This document shows, piece by piece, positions 32,747 through 42,044 of a stretch of DNA of 64,000 nucleotides. Origin of the DNA: Candidatus Endomicrobiellum incisitermitis (GTDB lineage Bacteria > Elusimicrobiota > Endomicrobiia > Endomicrobiales > Endomicrobiaceae). The notes under the pieces were generated by a model. That model saw nothing but the letters and a program-made list of their open reading frames with translations, did no database searches and was not told the origin of the DNA. Within the stretch, counting starts at the first letter, position 1, and each line of letters starts with the position of its first letter. The stretch is taken from the NCBI GenBank assembly GCA_031275795.1, contig JAISOG010000035.1, forward strand, positions 1-64,000. Direction: 5' to 3'. Position numbers and translations under genes: made by a program.

Positions 32747-33226
32747 ATGCCACGTAAAGCGCTAAAACCAAAAGAAAAAAGAGGTTTGCCTGAACCAGAC
32801 TATAAATTTGGTTCAGTTGTAATAGCAAGGTTTGTAAGCAAGCTTAATTTTGAAGGTAAAAAGAGTCTAGCAGAATTGATTATGTATGATTCTTTCGATA
32901 TTATAAAAGAAAAAACTGGAGAAGATCCTACATCAGTTTTTAATAGAGCTATAGAAAATATTAGGCCTCTTTTAGAAGTTAGACCTCGCAGGGTAGGTGG
33001 AGCTACATATCAGGTTCCTATGGAAGTATCGTCAACTCGTTCTATAACGCTTGCTATAAATTGGATAATAGAAAGTGCAAGAAGTAAAACAGGTAAACCA
33101 ATGTGCGAGCGACTTGCACAGGAAATTATTGACGGTAGCAAAAAAGAAGGTGCTACAATAAAGAAAAGGGAAGACACACACAAAATGGCAGAAGCTAACA
33201 AGGCATTTGCTCACTATCGTTGGTGA
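32747..33226 (+). CDS. rpsG: 30S ribosomal protein S7
   Basis: 16S-binding protein of the 30S head, 159 residues. It has MPRKALKPKEKR, NRAIENIRPLLEVRPRRVGG and the C-terminal KREDTHKMAEANKAFAHYRW that reaches the E site. The following gene is not fusA as usual but a 960 bp insertion with two small genes. Confidence 0.97.
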   Translation: MPRKALKPKEKRGLPEPDYKFGSVVIARFVSKLNFEGKKSLAELIMYDSFDIIKEKTGEDPTSVFNRAIENIRPLLEVRPRRVGGATYQVPMEVSSTRSITLAINWIIESARSKTGKPMCERLAQEIIDGSKKEGATIKKREDTHKMAEANKAFAHYRW

Positions 33227-33258
33227 GGTTGCTTTGATATTTTTGTTATACATAATTA

Positions 33259-33365
33259 GGCTTGTCTTTTGAGTTTATACTTTCTTATGTTTCAACTCAC
33301 GTACCTAAGTGCGTACGTTTCGTTGAAGCAAGCGTCGTCTAAACTCAAAATACTTCGCCTTTAAA
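33259..33365 (+). repeat. Structured intergenic repeat, copy B (after rpsG)
   Basis: It begins GGCTTGTCTTTTGAGTTTA. TTTTGAGTTTA (33267-33277) pairs perfectly with TAAACTCAAAA (33340-33350). Nested inside are TTCAAC/GTTGAA (33291-33296, 33322-33327) and ACGTAC/GTACGT (33299-33304, 33313-33318) with an 8-base loop, so the whole can fold as one long hairpin. It lies 30 bp after the rpsG stop. Confidence 0.65.
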
Positions 33366-33424
33366 ACGGAGAATCTTTGTATATAGCGAGTTAATATCTT
33401 CGCAAGATGAAGAGAGGTACGTGT

Positions 33425-33877
33425 ATGAAAAATATGTTAATTAGTTTAGTAGTTTCATTCCTGTTTATATCATTTTTGGGTTTAGAATCATATGCTGGTA
33501 AGGGCTTTTTTTCTTGTTGTTGTGATGACGATGAAATCGCAGATGATACGCCGTTACTGTATACTTGTTCTAAAGAAGAGAGAGTTTCTGATTTTGCTTT
33601 GTTTAAGAAGTGCGTTGTTGCAGACGGAGATTGTGATATGAATATAATCAGTTCTTTTCTTATAAAAGAAACTATTACTTCTGGACGAGGAAATAAAAGA
33701 ATTATCTTTAATAGCCAGGCTGGAAAATCGCCAGATGATAAAGTGCTGGATTTTAGCGGCAGACAGGTAACATTTTTTGCAAATTCCGTGGTTCTAAATG
33801 AAGGTACTGATGCTACTCAAAGAATTTTTAACCCTTTGACACATGCTGGTGGATATTCTTTTTCAGAGAAGTATTAA
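33425..33877 (+). CDS. Small secreted Cys/Asp-rich protein of unknown function
   Basis: 150 residues. Residues 1-24 are a Sec signal peptide ending SYA. The mature N-terminus has the striking FFSCCCDDDEIADD cluster, then two further Cys (LYTCSKEE, FKKCVVADGDC). The C-terminal half is hydrophilic without recognisable domain. The start is the ATG at 33425, seven bases after AGAGAGG; an upstream ATG at 33407 overlaps that site. The last 40 or so bases are partly duplicated directly after the stop. No homologue is recognised. It stands inside the ribosomal superoperon, between rpsG and fusA. Confidence 0.6.
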   Translation: MKNMLISLVVSFLFISFLGLESYAGKGFFSCCCDDDEIADDTPLLYTCSKEERVSDFALFKKCVVADGDCDMNIISSFLIKETITSGRGNKRIIFNSQAGKSPDDKVLDFSGRQVTFFANSVVLNEGTDATQRIFNPLTHAGGYSFSEKY

Positions 33878-33930
33878 CCCTTTGACACGTACTTGAGGGT
33901 ATTCTAAAGAAAATTAATTTAAAAGAGGGA
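33836..33930 (+). repeat. Imperfect tandem duplication at the end of the secreted-protein gene
   Basis: TTAACCCTTTGACACATGCT...GATATTCT (from about 33828) recurs as TTAACCCTTTGACACGTACT...GGTATTCTAAAG (from about 33875). The second copy lies after the stop and has diverged, so it is a decayed duplicate of the 3' coding end. Confidence 0.6.
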
Positions 33931-34002
33931 TAATAAATACAATGTTATTATTGGAATATATTCAATAACTTGGCAATGAAAGTTTTTATATAAGAGGATT
34001 GC

Positions 34003-34155
34003 ATGGAAGATAAAGAAATCAAAGAAAAGAAATGCTTTTTGAAATGGAATAATTGGTGTTCCCCGCTTGGCTTGGCGATTTTAATATTTAGTTGTTCTGT
34101 TTCTGCATTTTTTCTTGCATGTACAATTAGTATAATTAAAAGCGTATTTAAATAA
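34003..34155 (+). CDS. 50-residue single-span membrane protein, unknown
   Basis: An ATG at 34003, six bases after AAGAGG, opens a 50-codon frame. Residues 1-18 are charged (MEDKEIKEKKCFLKWNNW), residues 21-44 form one hydrophobic segment with small residues and two Cys (ILIFSCSVSAFFLACTISII), and the tail is KSVFK. The topology would be cytoplasmic N-terminus by the positive-inside rule. It is 34 bp before fusA. The ribosome site and clear membrane segment argue that it is real; no family is recognised. Confidence 0.5.
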   Translation: MEDKEIKEKKCFLKWNNWCSPLGLAILIFSCSVSAFFLACTISIIKSVFK

Positions 34156-34189
34156 CAGTGAAAATATTAATTAAAAGGTTAAAAAGAAA

Positions 34190-36265
34190 ATGGCTAGAGA
34201 ATATCCTTTAAGCAATATTAGGAATTTTGGTATTGCTGCTCACATTGACGCGGGCAAAACTACCACAACAGAAAGAATTTTATATTATACTGGCAGAACG
34301 CACAAAATTGGCGAAGTGCATGAAGGTGCTGCAACTATGGACTGGATGGAGCAAGAAAAGGAAAGAGGTATAACAATCACCTCTGCTGCAACTTATTGCA
34401 AATGGCAAGAGATGCAGTTTAATATTATCGACACTCCAGGACACGTGGACTTTACTGCAGAAGTAGAAAGATCTTTAAGAGTTCTAGACGGTGCTGTTGT
34501 TGTTTTTGATTCTGGTAATGGGGTAGAACCTCAATCTGAAACTGTTTGGAGACAGGCGGACAAATATGGTGTGCCAAGAATTGTTTTTTCAAACAAGATG
34601 GATAAAATTGGCGCAGATTTTTTTATGGTTATAAACGATATAAGAGAAAAGCTTGGAGCAACTCCTCTTCCTATTCAAATCCCTATTGGAGTAGAATCTA
34701 GTTTTCAAGGAATAGTAGATTTAGTTACAATGAAAGCTTACATTTGGAATGGCGAAGAGCTCGGAGCTAGTTTTGAGATAGTAGACATCCCAAAAGACTT
34801 AGAAGAAAAAGCGCACCACATGCGCAATGAAATGATAGAACTTCTTGCAGATTATAGCGACGCAATAATGACTAACTTTATGGAAGGCAAAGAGTCAACA
34901 GTAGCACAAATAAAACAGGCAATCAGAACTGCAACGCTTCAAATAAAATTAATCCCAACACTTTGCGGAACAGCGTTTAAAAATAAGGGCGTACAACCGA
35001 TGTTAGATGCAGTATGTGATTATTTGCCGTCACCGCTTGACAGAAAAGCGTTTAAAGGTACAAATCCAAACACTGGAGAAGTCGATTCTAGAGATGTTGA
35101 CGATAAAGCTCCTTTTAGCGCTTTGGCGTTTAAACTACAAGCAGATCCGTACATAGGAAAGCTTACATATTTTAGAGTTTACTCTGGCACGTTAGAAAGT
35201 GGTTCTTACGTTTATAATCCTGGCAAAAATGCAAAAGAAAGAATTTCTCGTATAGTGCGCATGCACTCAAACAATAGAGAAGAAATAAAGTCTGTAAATG
35301 CTGGAGATATTGCCGCTGCTGTAGGTTTAAAAAACACGAGCACAGGTGATACTCTTTGTGACGAAGCAAACCCAATTCTTCTTGAGTCTATGGATTTCCC
35401 TGACCCTGTCATAGACGTTGCAATTGAACCTAAATCCAAAGCAGACGAAGAAAAGTTAGGCATTGCTTTAAGCAGACTTGCAGAAGAAGATCCGACTTTT
35501 AGAGTTAAAACAAACGAAGAAACAAATCAGACTATTATTGCGGGCATGGGCGAACTTCATCTAGAAATTCTCGTGGACAGAATGAAAAGAGAATTTAATG
35601 TTCAGGCTAATGTAGGAAGACCTCAAGTTGCTTACAGAGAAACAATCAAAAAAGCTCAAGAAGCAGAATCTAAATATATTAGACAGACCGGTGGGCGTGG
35701 TCAATATGGGCACGTTGTTCTTACAGTGGAACCTCAAGAGCCGGGTAAAGGTTATGAGTTTGTAAACAAAATTGTTGGCGGTGTAATTCCTAGAGAATAT
35801 ATTCCAGCAATTGATAAAGGTATAAAAGAAGCCATGACTTCTGGCGTTTTGGCAGGATATCCTGTAGTTGATATTAAGGTTACAGTTACAGACGGATCTT
35901 TCCACGAAGTTGACTCTTCAGAAATGGCATTTAAAATTGCAGGTTCAATGGCTTTTAAAGACGCTTGCAAAAAAGCAAATCCTGTCATTTTAGAGCCTAT
36001 TATGAGAACAGAAGTGGTGGTACCTGAAGAATATATGGGCGACGTTATTGGTGATTTAAACTCAAGGCGTGGCAAAATTTCTAGCATGGACTCAAAAAAT
36101 AAAGTACAGCATATAAAAGCGAATGTTCCTCTTGCAGATATGTTTGGTTATTCAACATCACTTCGTTCTTTAACTCAAGGAAGAGGAAACTATAGTATGG
36201 AACCTTCTCACTATGAAGAAGTACCAAAACAAATTGCAGACAAGATATTAGAGAAAAAAATATAA
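34190..36265 (+). CDS. fusA: Elongation factor G
   Basis: GTPase that drives translocation. 691 residues: G1 [12 protein letters not shown], switch I region with [11 protein letters not shown]3 DTPGHVDF, G4 NKMDK; domain [14 protein letters not shown]; domain III/IV with [18 protein letters not shown] and the domain IV tip [13 protein letters not shown]-terminal domain V. The standard single-length form. tuf should follow directly but is a remnant. Confidence 0.97.
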   Translation: MAREYPLSNIRNFGIAAHIDAGKTTTTERILYYTGRTHKIGEVHEGAATMDWMEQEKERGITITSAATYCKWQEMQFNIIDTPGHVDFTAEVERSLRVLDGAVVVFDSGNGVEPQSETVWRQADKYGVPRIVFSNKMDKIGADFFMVINDIREKLGATPLPIQIPIGVESSFQGIVDLVTMKAYIWNGEELGASFEIVDIPKDLEEKAHHMRNEMIELLADYSDAIMTNFMEGKESTVAQIKQAIRTATLQIKLIPTLCGTAFKNKGVQPMLDAVCDYLPSPLDRKAFKGTNPNTGEVDSRDVDDKAPFSALAFKLQADPYIGKLTYFRVYSGTLESGSYVYNPGKNAKERISRIVRMHSNNREEIKSVNAGDIAAAVGLKNTSTGDTLCDEANPILLESMDFPDPVIDVAIEPKSKADEEKLGIALSRLAEEDPTFRVKTNEETNQTIIAGMGELHLEILVDRMKREFNVQANVGRPQVAYRETIKKAQEAESKYIRQTGGRGQYGHVVLTVEPQEPGKGYEFVNKIVGGVIPREYIPAIDKGIKEAMTSGVLAGYPVVDIKVTVTDGSFHEVDSSEMAFKIAGSMAFKDACKKANPVILEPIMRTEVVVPEEYMGDVIGDLNSRRGKISSMDSKNKVQHIKANVPLADMFGYSTSLRSLTQGRGNYSMEPSHYEEVPKQIADKILEKKI

Positions 36266-36281
36266 GGTAGGCAGACTAAAA

Positions 36282-36419
36282 GTGGCAAAGATAAAATTTG
36301 ACAGGAGAAAGTCCCATGGAAACATATGTACGATAGGGAACCTAGACCACGGCAAGACGATGTTAACAGCGGCGATCACGAGAAGATGTTGGGTGATAAG
36401 CACTTTGCTTGACTTTTAA
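36282..36419 (+). pseudogene. tuf: Remnant of elongation factor Tu gene (45 codons)
   Basis: A GTG-started frame reads [19 protein letters not shown], then [15 protein letters not shown], then [10 protein letters not shown] and TAA. The first 35 codons match the EF-Tu start ([33 protein letters not shown]), with substitutions in the P-loop neighbourhood (His to Asn, Thr to Met). After that the similarity ends abruptly. It lies exactly where tuf belongs, between fusA and rpsJ. A working EF-Tu must be encoded elsewhere in the genome. It is too short and altered to act as a GTPase. Confidence 0.85.
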
Positions 36420-36452
36420 ATGTTTTTATTTATGTAAGTTATATAAAGAAAG

Positions 36453-36458
36453 TATAAT
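36453..36458 (+). promoter_or_regulatory. Possible -10 box before rpsJ
   Basis: A perfect TATAAT stands 22 bases before the rpsJ ATG, in sequence left behind by loss of tuf. No matching -35 is present at 16-18 bases; a TTGACT at 36409 inside the tuf remnant is too far for this box. Listed as weak. Confidence 0.3.
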
Positions 36459-36480
36459 CAAATAAAACAGGATTAAAATT

Positions 36481-36822
36481 ATGGGAAATGAAAAGACAGT
36501 ACAAAATCAAGATTTAAGAATCAAGTTGCGGTCCTACGATCATAAAATGTTAGACGATTTTCTTGCTAAAATAGTAGAGACTGTAAGACGTACAGGTGTA
36601 ACTATAACAGGGCCTGTGCTTTTACCTACAAGCATAAAAAAGTATACAGTTAACAGGTCTGTTCACACGGACAAAAAATCTCGTGAACAGTTCGAAATGA
36701 GAATCCATAGAAGGTTAGTAGACATTTGCGACCCTTCCAACAGAACAGTAGAAGAACTTCAAAAATTAGACTCGCCTGCTGGTGTGGATATTGAAATTAA
36801 GTACAAAGAAGTTAGTAGGTAG
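36481..36822 (+). CDS. rpsJ: 30S ribosomal protein S10 (NusE)
   Basis: 113 residues with KLRSYDHKMLDDFLAKIVET, GPVLLPTSIKKYTVNRS and the C-terminal LVDICDPSNRTVEEL. It also forms the NusB-NusE antitermination unit that binds boxA. First gene of the S10 block; the N-terminus is about ten residues longer than in E. coli. Confidence 0.97.
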   Translation: MGNEKTVQNQDLRIKLRSYDHKMLDDFLAKIVETVRRTGVTITGPVLLPTSIKKYTVNRSVHTDKKSREQFEMRIHRRLVDICDPSNRTVEELQKLDSPAGVDIEIKYKEVSR

Positions 36823-36863
36823 GCTCTAATCAATAAAAAATATTTAAACCGTAGAGAGAAAAT

Positions 36864-37535
36864 ATGTTAAAATCAATTATTGGTAAAAAAGTAAGTATGA
36901 CTCAGGTTTTTGACGATAAAGGAAACCTTATACCTGTAACGGTAGTAGAAGCGGGTCCTTGTGTTGTTACAGCTGTACGTACAGCAGAAAAAGACGGTTA
37001 TAATGCTGTACAGCTTGGCTTCGGAAATGTTAAGGAAAAAAACCTTAACAGACCTTTGAAAGGTTTTTTTAAAAAAAATAATGTTGAACCTAAAAAAGTT
37101 ATAAAAGAGTTTAGAGTTCAAGATGTTAAAGACTTTGCAGTAGGTCAGGAAATAAAGGCAGATATTTTCAAAGTTGGAGACTATGTAGATGTTTGTGCTT
37201 TAACAAAAGGTAAAGGTTATGCTAGCGTTATAAAAAGGCATAACTTTGGTATGCAACCTACAACTCACGGTCAATCAGACAGAACACGTGCCAGAGGTTC
37301 TAGCGGTGCACAAGGCCCTCAAAAAGTTTTAAAAGGTATGAGGATGTCTGGACATTTAGGTAATGAATATGTTACAATACAAAAATTATGTGTTGTCAAT
37401 GTTGACCCGCAAAAAAATGTTTTGCTTATTAAAGGGGCGGTACCTGCTGTAAAAACAGGGATGTTGTTTATAAGCAATACAGTTAAGAAAATTCCCGTTG
37501 TTGTGGAAGTAAAAACTAAAGCTAAAAAGAAGTGA
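36864..37535 (+). CDS. rplC: 50S ribosomal protein L3
   Basis: 223 residues. It starts MLKSIIGKKVSMTQVFDDKG and has the conserved KGKGYASVIKRHNFG and QPTTHGQSDRTRARGSSGAQ loop reaching the peptidyl transferase centre, then GMRMSGHLGNEYVT. 41 bp after rpsJ. Confidence 0.97.
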   Translation: MLKSIIGKKVSMTQVFDDKGNLIPVTVVEAGPCVVTAVRTAEKDGYNAVQLGFGNVKEKNLNRPLKGFFKKNNVEPKKVIKEFRVQDVKDFAVGQEIKADIFKVGDYVDVCALTKGKGYASVIKRHNFGMQPTTHGQSDRTRARGSSGAQGPQKVLKGMRMSGHLGNEYVTIQKLCVVNVDPQKNVLLIKGAVPAVKTGMLFISNTVKKIPVVVEVKTKAKKK

Positions 37536-37644
37536 TTTAGTTGATATCTGCTTTTTACAGAAAACAGTCGTTTTAAGTATATAGAATTTATTAAATACTA
37601 TAATAGATTTTTTGTTTTTCTAATAAATAAGATAGAGAGAGAAA

Positions 37645-38265
37645 ATGGAAACAATAGTTTATAACGCAAAGGGACAGGAGAAAGGGAAAATAGAGCTTCC
37701 TTCTTTTTTTGGTACAGAGGTTTCTAGTGTGCTTTTGCATGAGATTACAACAGCATACTTGAATAATCAAAGGGCAGGTACGCACAAAACAAAAACAAGA
37801 GGAGAAGTGTCTTTTTCTGGGGCAAAACCTTGGAAACAAAAAGGTACAGGAAACGCCCGTGCAGGACAGAGAAATTCTCCTTTGTGGAGAAAAGGAGGCA
37901 TAATTTTTGGGCCACAACCTAGGGATTATTATACAAAAATGTCAAAACAAAAGAAGAAAGCTTCTTTAAGCATGGCATTTTCTGCTCAGCTTCAAAACGG
38001 CAATGTAATGGTTGTAGATTCTGTAAAATTAGAAGAAGTTAAAACAAAAAGAGTAGTCGAGATTTTGAAAAATCTTAAAGTTGAAGGGAAAAAAATAGTT
38101 TTTGCAATTGCCAATGATGCAGATTTTAAAGTTGCAGCAAAAAATATAAAAAATGTTGTAGTTGAAAACATTAAAAATGTTAACGCATATCAAATTCTTT
38201 GGGCAGATAAAGTGCTTCTTACGCCTGAAGCTATTGATTTAATAAAAGAAAGGCAGTCTGCATAG
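37645..38265 (+). CDS. rplD: 50S ribosomal protein L4
   Basis: 206 residues. The extended loop that lines the exit tunnel is visible (KTRGEVSFSGAKPWKQKGTG, ARAGQRNSPLWRKGG). Macrolide-related positions in that loop look unaltered. The 109 bp gap before it holds a TATAAT at 37599-37604 without a clear -35. Confidence 0.96.
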   Translation: METIVYNAKGQEKGKIELPSFFGTEVSSVLLHEITTAYLNNQRAGTHKTKTRGEVSFSGAKPWKQKGTGNARAGQRNSPLWRKGGIIFGPQPRDYYTKMSKQKKKASLSMAFSAQLQNGNVMVVDSVKLEEVKTKRVVEILKNLKVEGKKIVFAIANDADFKVAAKNIKNVVVENIKNVNAYQILWADKVLLTPEAIDLIKERQSA

Positions 38266-38298
38266 AATGGATGCCTTTTTTGTTATTTAGGAATAAAA

Positions 38299-38586
38299 AT
38301 GGATATTAGAAACATTATTAAAAGGCCGATAGTGACTGAAAAAGCTTCAATTTTAAAAGAAAAAAATAATAAGTACACTTTTGTTGTAGACAAAGATGCA
38401 AACAAGTTTCAAATAAAGCAGGCCGTAGAATCTTTGTTTAATGTTAGAGTGGCAAGTGTGCATACTGCAAACTGTGCAGGTAAAAGTAAAAGAATAGGTG
38501 CTCACTCTGGCTATAAAAGCGATTGGAAAAAAGCAATAGTAAAACTTAGTGAAGGTCAAGAAATTCAAATGGTCGAAGAAGCCTAG
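38299..38586 (+). CDS. rplW: 50S ribosomal protein L23
   Basis: 95 residues, beginning with MDIRNIIKRPIVTEKASILK and containing YTFVVDKDANKFQIKQAVESLF. It forms the docking site of trigger factor and SRP at the tunnel exit; tig is also in this window. Confidence 0.96.
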   Translation: MDIRNIIKRPIVTEKASILKEKNNKYTFVVDKDANKFQIKQAVESLFNVRVASVHTANCAGKSKRIGAHSGYKSDWKKAIVKLSEGQEIQMVEEA

Positions 38587-38693
38587 TTTAGGTAAACCTA
38601 AGTTTTAGTAAAAGTAAATAAATTTGCTTTACTAAAGAAGTAAATATGGGCAAGTAAAATTATTTTATGCTAGCCCGATAACAGGAAAACATA

Positions 38694-39527
38694 ATGCCAA
38701 TAAAAACAGTTAAACCGTATACGCAGTCTAGAAGACAAATGTCTGTATCAGATTTTTCAGATATTACAAAAACAAAACCAGAAAAATCGTTAACAAGAAT
38801 TATAAAGAAAAAAGGTGGTCGCAACAACACTGGGCAAGTAATGGTACGCTTTAGAGGCGGTGGACACAAAAGATTTTATAGAATTATAGATTTTAAAAGA
38901 GATAAGTTTAATATTCCAGCCAAAGTTGTTGCAATTGAATACGATCCTAACCGTTCAAGCAGAATAGCTCTTTTGCAATATCAGGACGGAGAAAAAAGAT
39001 ATATAATACAGCCTGTAGGTGTAAAAGTTGGAGACACCTTGGTTTCCGGACCGGATGCCGAGATAAAACCAGGTAACGCTCTTCCTCTTACAAATATTCC
39101 TGTAGGTACTTTTATACATAACTTGGAGCTTGCAGTAGGTAAAGGTGCACAGCTTGCGCGTTCAGCCGGTGCAGCTGCCCAGCTTTTAGCAAAAGAGGGC
39201 CAATATGCTCACATAAGAATGCCTTCTGGCGAGATAAGGCTTATCCGAGTAAACTGTTATGCTACTGTTGGACAGGTAGGCAATTTGGACCACGAAAATA
39301 TTACGATAGGCTCTGCAGGAAGAAACCGTCATATGGGTAAAAAACCTCATGTGCGCGGAACTGCAATGAACTCTGTTGACCATCCTCATGGAGGCGGTAG
39401 AGGTAGATCTAAAGGTAACAACCAACCTAGAAGCCCTTGGAACCAGCCTGCTAAAGGGTTTAAAACAAGACCTAGAAAGGTTTGGGACTGGGTAATAGTA
39501 AGCCATCGTAATAAAGCTAAGAAGTAA
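38694..39527 (+). CDS. rplB: 50S ribosomal protein L2
   Basis: 277 residues. It has [20 protein letters not shown], the central SH3-like fold and the C-terminal [18 protein letters not shown] loop with the conserved His near the peptidyl transferase centre. The 107 bp before it hold a small palindrome (TTAGGT/ACCTAA at about 38587) just after rplW. Confidence 0.97.
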   Translation: MPIKTVKPYTQSRRQMSVSDFSDITKTKPEKSLTRIIKKKGGRNNTGQVMVRFRGGGHKRFYRIIDFKRDKFNIPAKVVAIEYDPNRSSRIALLQYQDGEKRYIIQPVGVKVGDTLVSGPDAEIKPGNALPLTNIPVGTFIHNLELAVGKGAQLARSAGAAAQLLAKEGQYAHIRMPSGEIRLIRVNCYATVGQVGNLDHENITIGSAGRNRHMGKKPHVRGTAMNSVDHPHGGGRGRSKGNNQPRSPWNQPAKGFKTRPRKVWDWVIVSHRNKAKK

Positions 39528-39543
39528 GCGGAGGAAATAATAG

Positions 39544-39828
39544 ATGAGTCGTTCAACAAAAAAAGGTCCTTACGTAGACGCAAAACTTTTAAAAAAAATG
39601 CAAAAGCTTAATGAAGAAGGAAATAAAAAAGTTATAAAAACTTGGGCAAGGTCTTGCACTATAACTCCGGAATTTGTAGGACACACAATAGCAATACATA
39701 ATGGGAAGAAGTTTCTCCCTATATTTATTTCAGAACAAATGGTAGGCCATAAGTTAGGAGAATTTTCCCCAACCAGAGTCTTTAAAGGTCATGGCGGGAT
39801 GACAAAACAAGAAACGTCGCTTACGTAA
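39544..39828 (+). CDS. rpsS: 30S ribosomal protein S19
   Basis: 94 residues: [57 protein letters not shown]. 16 bp after rplB, with GGAGG just before the ATG. Confidence 0.97.
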   Translation: MSRSTKKGPYVDAKLLKKMQKLNEEGNKKVIKTWARSCTITPEFVGHTIAIHNGKKFLPIFISEQMVGHKLGEFSPTRVFKGHGGMTKQETSLT

Positions 39829-39924
39829 ATAGTATTTGCGACATGTGTTGTTGTGTTTAACAACAAGAAATATCCAACATTTATAAGTTAAGTAATTGTT
39901 GAACAAGAAAAAAAGGATACAAAG

Positions 39925-40320
39925 ATGCAAGCAAAGGCAACAGCGAAATTCGTTAGATATACTCCAAGAAAAGTTAATCAAGTGCTAACGCTTATAAGAA
40001 ATAAAAAGGTAGACAAAGCGTTTGAAGTTCTTTCTTTTCTTCCTAAATCTGCTGCAACGCTTGTCACTAAAGTTTTAAAAAGCGCAACAGCGAATTCGGG
40101 TAAACTTAAAGATTATTCAAATCTTAAAGTAAAAGAAGCTTGGGTAGGTAACGGCCCTATTTTAAAAAGAATGAGACCAGGCCCTCAAGGGCGAGGTCTA
40201 CCTATAAAAAAGAGAACATCTCATCTTACTATAGTAGTTACAGATGTTGATGTTACAGATAAGAGAAAGAAAAAGATTGTCAAAAGTGCAAAGGTAAGTA
40301 AAGAAACGCAAGTAAAGTAA
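39925..40320 (+). CDS. rplV: 50S ribosomal protein L22
   Basis: 131 residues. N-terminal ATAKFVRYTPRKVNQVLTLI, and the tunnel hairpin MRPGPQGRGLPIKKRTSHLT. A basic Lys-rich tail of about 15 residues extends beyond the usual end. Confidence 0.96.
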   Translation: MQAKATAKFVRYTPRKVNQVLTLIRNKKVDKAFEVLSFLPKSAATLVTKVLKSATANSGKLKDYSNLKVKEAWVGNGPILKRMRPGPQGRGLPIKKRTSHLTIVVTDVDVTDKRKKKIVKSAKVSKETQVK

Positions 40321-40350
40321 GATAAAAATTAGGATAGGAAAGGTATAAAA

Positions 40351-41031
40351 ATGGGTCATAAAGTACATCCCAAAAGTGTAAGATTAGGATATATTAGAGA
40401 TTGGGAATCTAAATGGTTTAGTTTAAAAGAGATGCCTGATTTTATAGAAGAAGATCGTCGTTTAAGAGTTTATTTAAAAAATCAACTCAAGTCTGTGTCT
40501 AAAATTGTTATTGAAAGACCCGGGAAGTACATACGTGTTAACATCTATACATCTCGCCCCGGAATTGTTATTGGCAAAGGTGGCCAAGGCATAGAAAATT
40601 TAAGGAAAGATATTGAATCTATGACGTCAAAGAAAAGTTTTGTAAACGTTATGGAAATAAAAAAACCTGAATTAGACGCTCAACTTGCTGCTGAAGGTAT
40701 TGCTTTTCAGTTAGAAAAACAAATTTCTTTTAGAAGAGCAATGAAAAAGACTATAGAAAAAGCTATGGCTGCAGGTGCTTGTGGTATAAAAGTTATGGTT
40801 TCTGGCAGACTTGGCGGTGCAGAAATTGCAAGGACTGAATGGCTAAAAGAGGGCAGAATTCCTTTGCAGACTTTTAGAGCTGACATTGACTATGGTTTTG
40901 CTGAAAGTTATACGACAATGGGACAAATTGGTGTAAAAGTTTGGATATTCAAGAAAGAACTTTTTAAAAAGACTACCAAAGATTTGATTGAAGAAGCCAA
41001 GCTTGTTGAAGGTGAAGGGCCTTTAGCATAA
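40351..41031 (+). CDS. rpsC: 30S ribosomal protein S3
   Basis: 226 residues. It begins [13 protein letters not shown]; the KH domain has the GxxG-type [14 protein letters not shown]; the C-terminal domain has [17 protein letters not shown] and [13 protein letters not shown]. The stop TAA at 41029-41031 is followed in the same frame by eleven more codons rich in Lys/Ala, as if a longer tail had been cut by a stop mutation. Confidence 0.97.
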   Translation: MGHKVHPKSVRLGYIRDWESKWFSLKEMPDFIEEDRRLRVYLKNQLKSVSKIVIERPGKYIRVNIYTSRPGIVIGKGGQGIENLRKDIESMTSKKSFVNVMEIKKPELDAQLAAEGIAFQLEKQISFRRAMKKTIEKAMAAGACGIKVMVSGRLGGAEIARTEWLKEGRIPLQTFRADIDYGFAESYTTMGQIGVKVWIFKKELFKKTTKDLIEEAKLVEGEGPLA

Positions 41032-41067
41032 ATGAAAGCTGCTAAAAGCAAAAAAGCGCCTAAATAA
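41032..41067 (+). other. In-frame Lys/Ala-rich codons after the rpsC stop
   Basis: Directly after the rpsC TAA, in the same frame, come ATG and codons for KAAKSKKAPK, then TAA. Such basic Ala/Lys tails are common at the end of S3 in other bacteria. This is either a lost tail or an independent 11-codon frame without a ribosome site. Confidence 0.4.
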
Positions 41068-41098
41068 TTTAAGATATAAAGACTAAAGGACGTTGATT

Positions 41099-41512
41099 AT
41101 GTTGATGCCAAAAAGAGTTAAATATAGAAAAACACATAGAGGAAGAATGAAGGGCAAAGCTAAAGGAGGCACTTATTTAGCTTTTGGTAAATATGGTCTT
41201 CAAGCTCTTGAACCTGTATGGATAAATAGTAATCAGATAGAAGCTGCTCGTGTAACACTTACAAGATTTACCAAGAAAGGTGGAAAAGTTTGGATCAGAA
41301 TATTCCCTGATAAACCAATAACTAAGAAACCTGCTGAAACGAGAATGGGTAAAGGTAAAGGCGATCCGCAATTTTGGGTTGCAGTTGTAAAACCTGGTAG
41401 GATAATGTTTGAAATGGAAGGTCTTCCAGAAGCTGAAGCACGTAAAGCTTTAAAGCTTGCCTCAAACAAACTTCCTATACGTACAAAAATTTTAGTTAGG
41501 GCTGATATTTGA
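41099..41512 (+). CDS. rplP: 50S ribosomal protein L16
   Basis: It begins [19 protein letters not shown], the standard start, at the ATG at 41099 eight bases after AAAGGA; the in-frame TTG at 41093 is ignored. Conserved features include [19 protein letters not shown] and [20 protein letters not shown]. It organises the A-site side of the 50S. Confidence 0.96.
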   Translation: MLMPKRVKYRKTHRGRMKGKAKGGTYLAFGKYGLQALEPVWINSNQIEAARVTLTRFTKKGGKVWIRIFPDKPITKKPAETRMGKGKGDPQFWVAVVKPGRIMFEMEGLPEAEARKALKLASNKLPIRTKILVRADI

Positions 41513-41519
41513 GGGTATG

Positions 41520-41741
41520 ATGAAAAGTAAAAATTGGAACGAAATAAAAAATATGACAGAGACTGAACTTTCTCTAAAGCTTAGTCAATTACAGGACAAA
41601 CTTTTTAGATTAAAATTTCGTCATCAAACAGCGCCCGTAAAGAACCCTCTAGAAATTAGAGGAATGAGAAGAGATATTGCAAGAATTAAAACTTTGGTTA
41701 ATCAAAAAAGAAAAGAGCCTAAATATAGACTAATAGAATAG
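41520..41741 (+). CDS. rpmC: 50S ribosomal protein L29
   Basis: About 73 residues with MTETELSLKLSQLQDKLFRL, PVKNPLEIRGMRRDIARIKT. Two ATG codons stand in a row (41517, 41520); the second is better spaced from the GAGGG ribosome site. It follows rplP by a few bases. Confidence 0.94.
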   Translation: MKSKNWNEIKNMTETELSLKLSQLQDKLFRLKFRHQTAPVKNPLEIRGMRRDIARIKTLVNQKRKEPKYRLIE

Positions 41742-41750
41742 GAAGGAATA

Positions 41751-42017
41751 ATGTCACAGGAACGCAATAAACGCAAATGTCGCACAGGTATAGTTGTAAG
41801 TGATAAAAGCGATAAGACAAGACTGGTTTCTATAGAAAGAACGTATCGCCACTCCTTATATGACCGTGTGCTTCGCAGGAAAGTTAAGTTTGCTGTGCAC
41901 GATGAGAAGAACATCTCTCATATTGGCGACACGGTTACAATAATGGAATCAAGACCAATGTCAAAAACAAAAAGATGGGTGTTGATGGAAGTTATAAAAA
42001 AAGCAGCAGAAATTTAA
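41751..42017 (+). CDS. rpsQ: 30S ribosomal protein S17
   Basis: 88 residues: KCRTGIVVSDKSDKTRLVSI, ERTYRHSLYDRVLRR, and the OB-fold end GDTVTIMESRPMSKTKRW. AGGAA precedes the ATG; 9 bp after rpmC. Confidence 0.96.
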   Translation: MSQERNKRKCRTGIVVSDKSDKTRLVSIERTYRHSLYDRVLRRKVKFAVHDEKNISHIGDTVTIMESRPMSKTKRWVLMEVIKKAAEI

Positions 42018-42044
42018 AAATTAAGTTTATCCAAGGATAACAGA

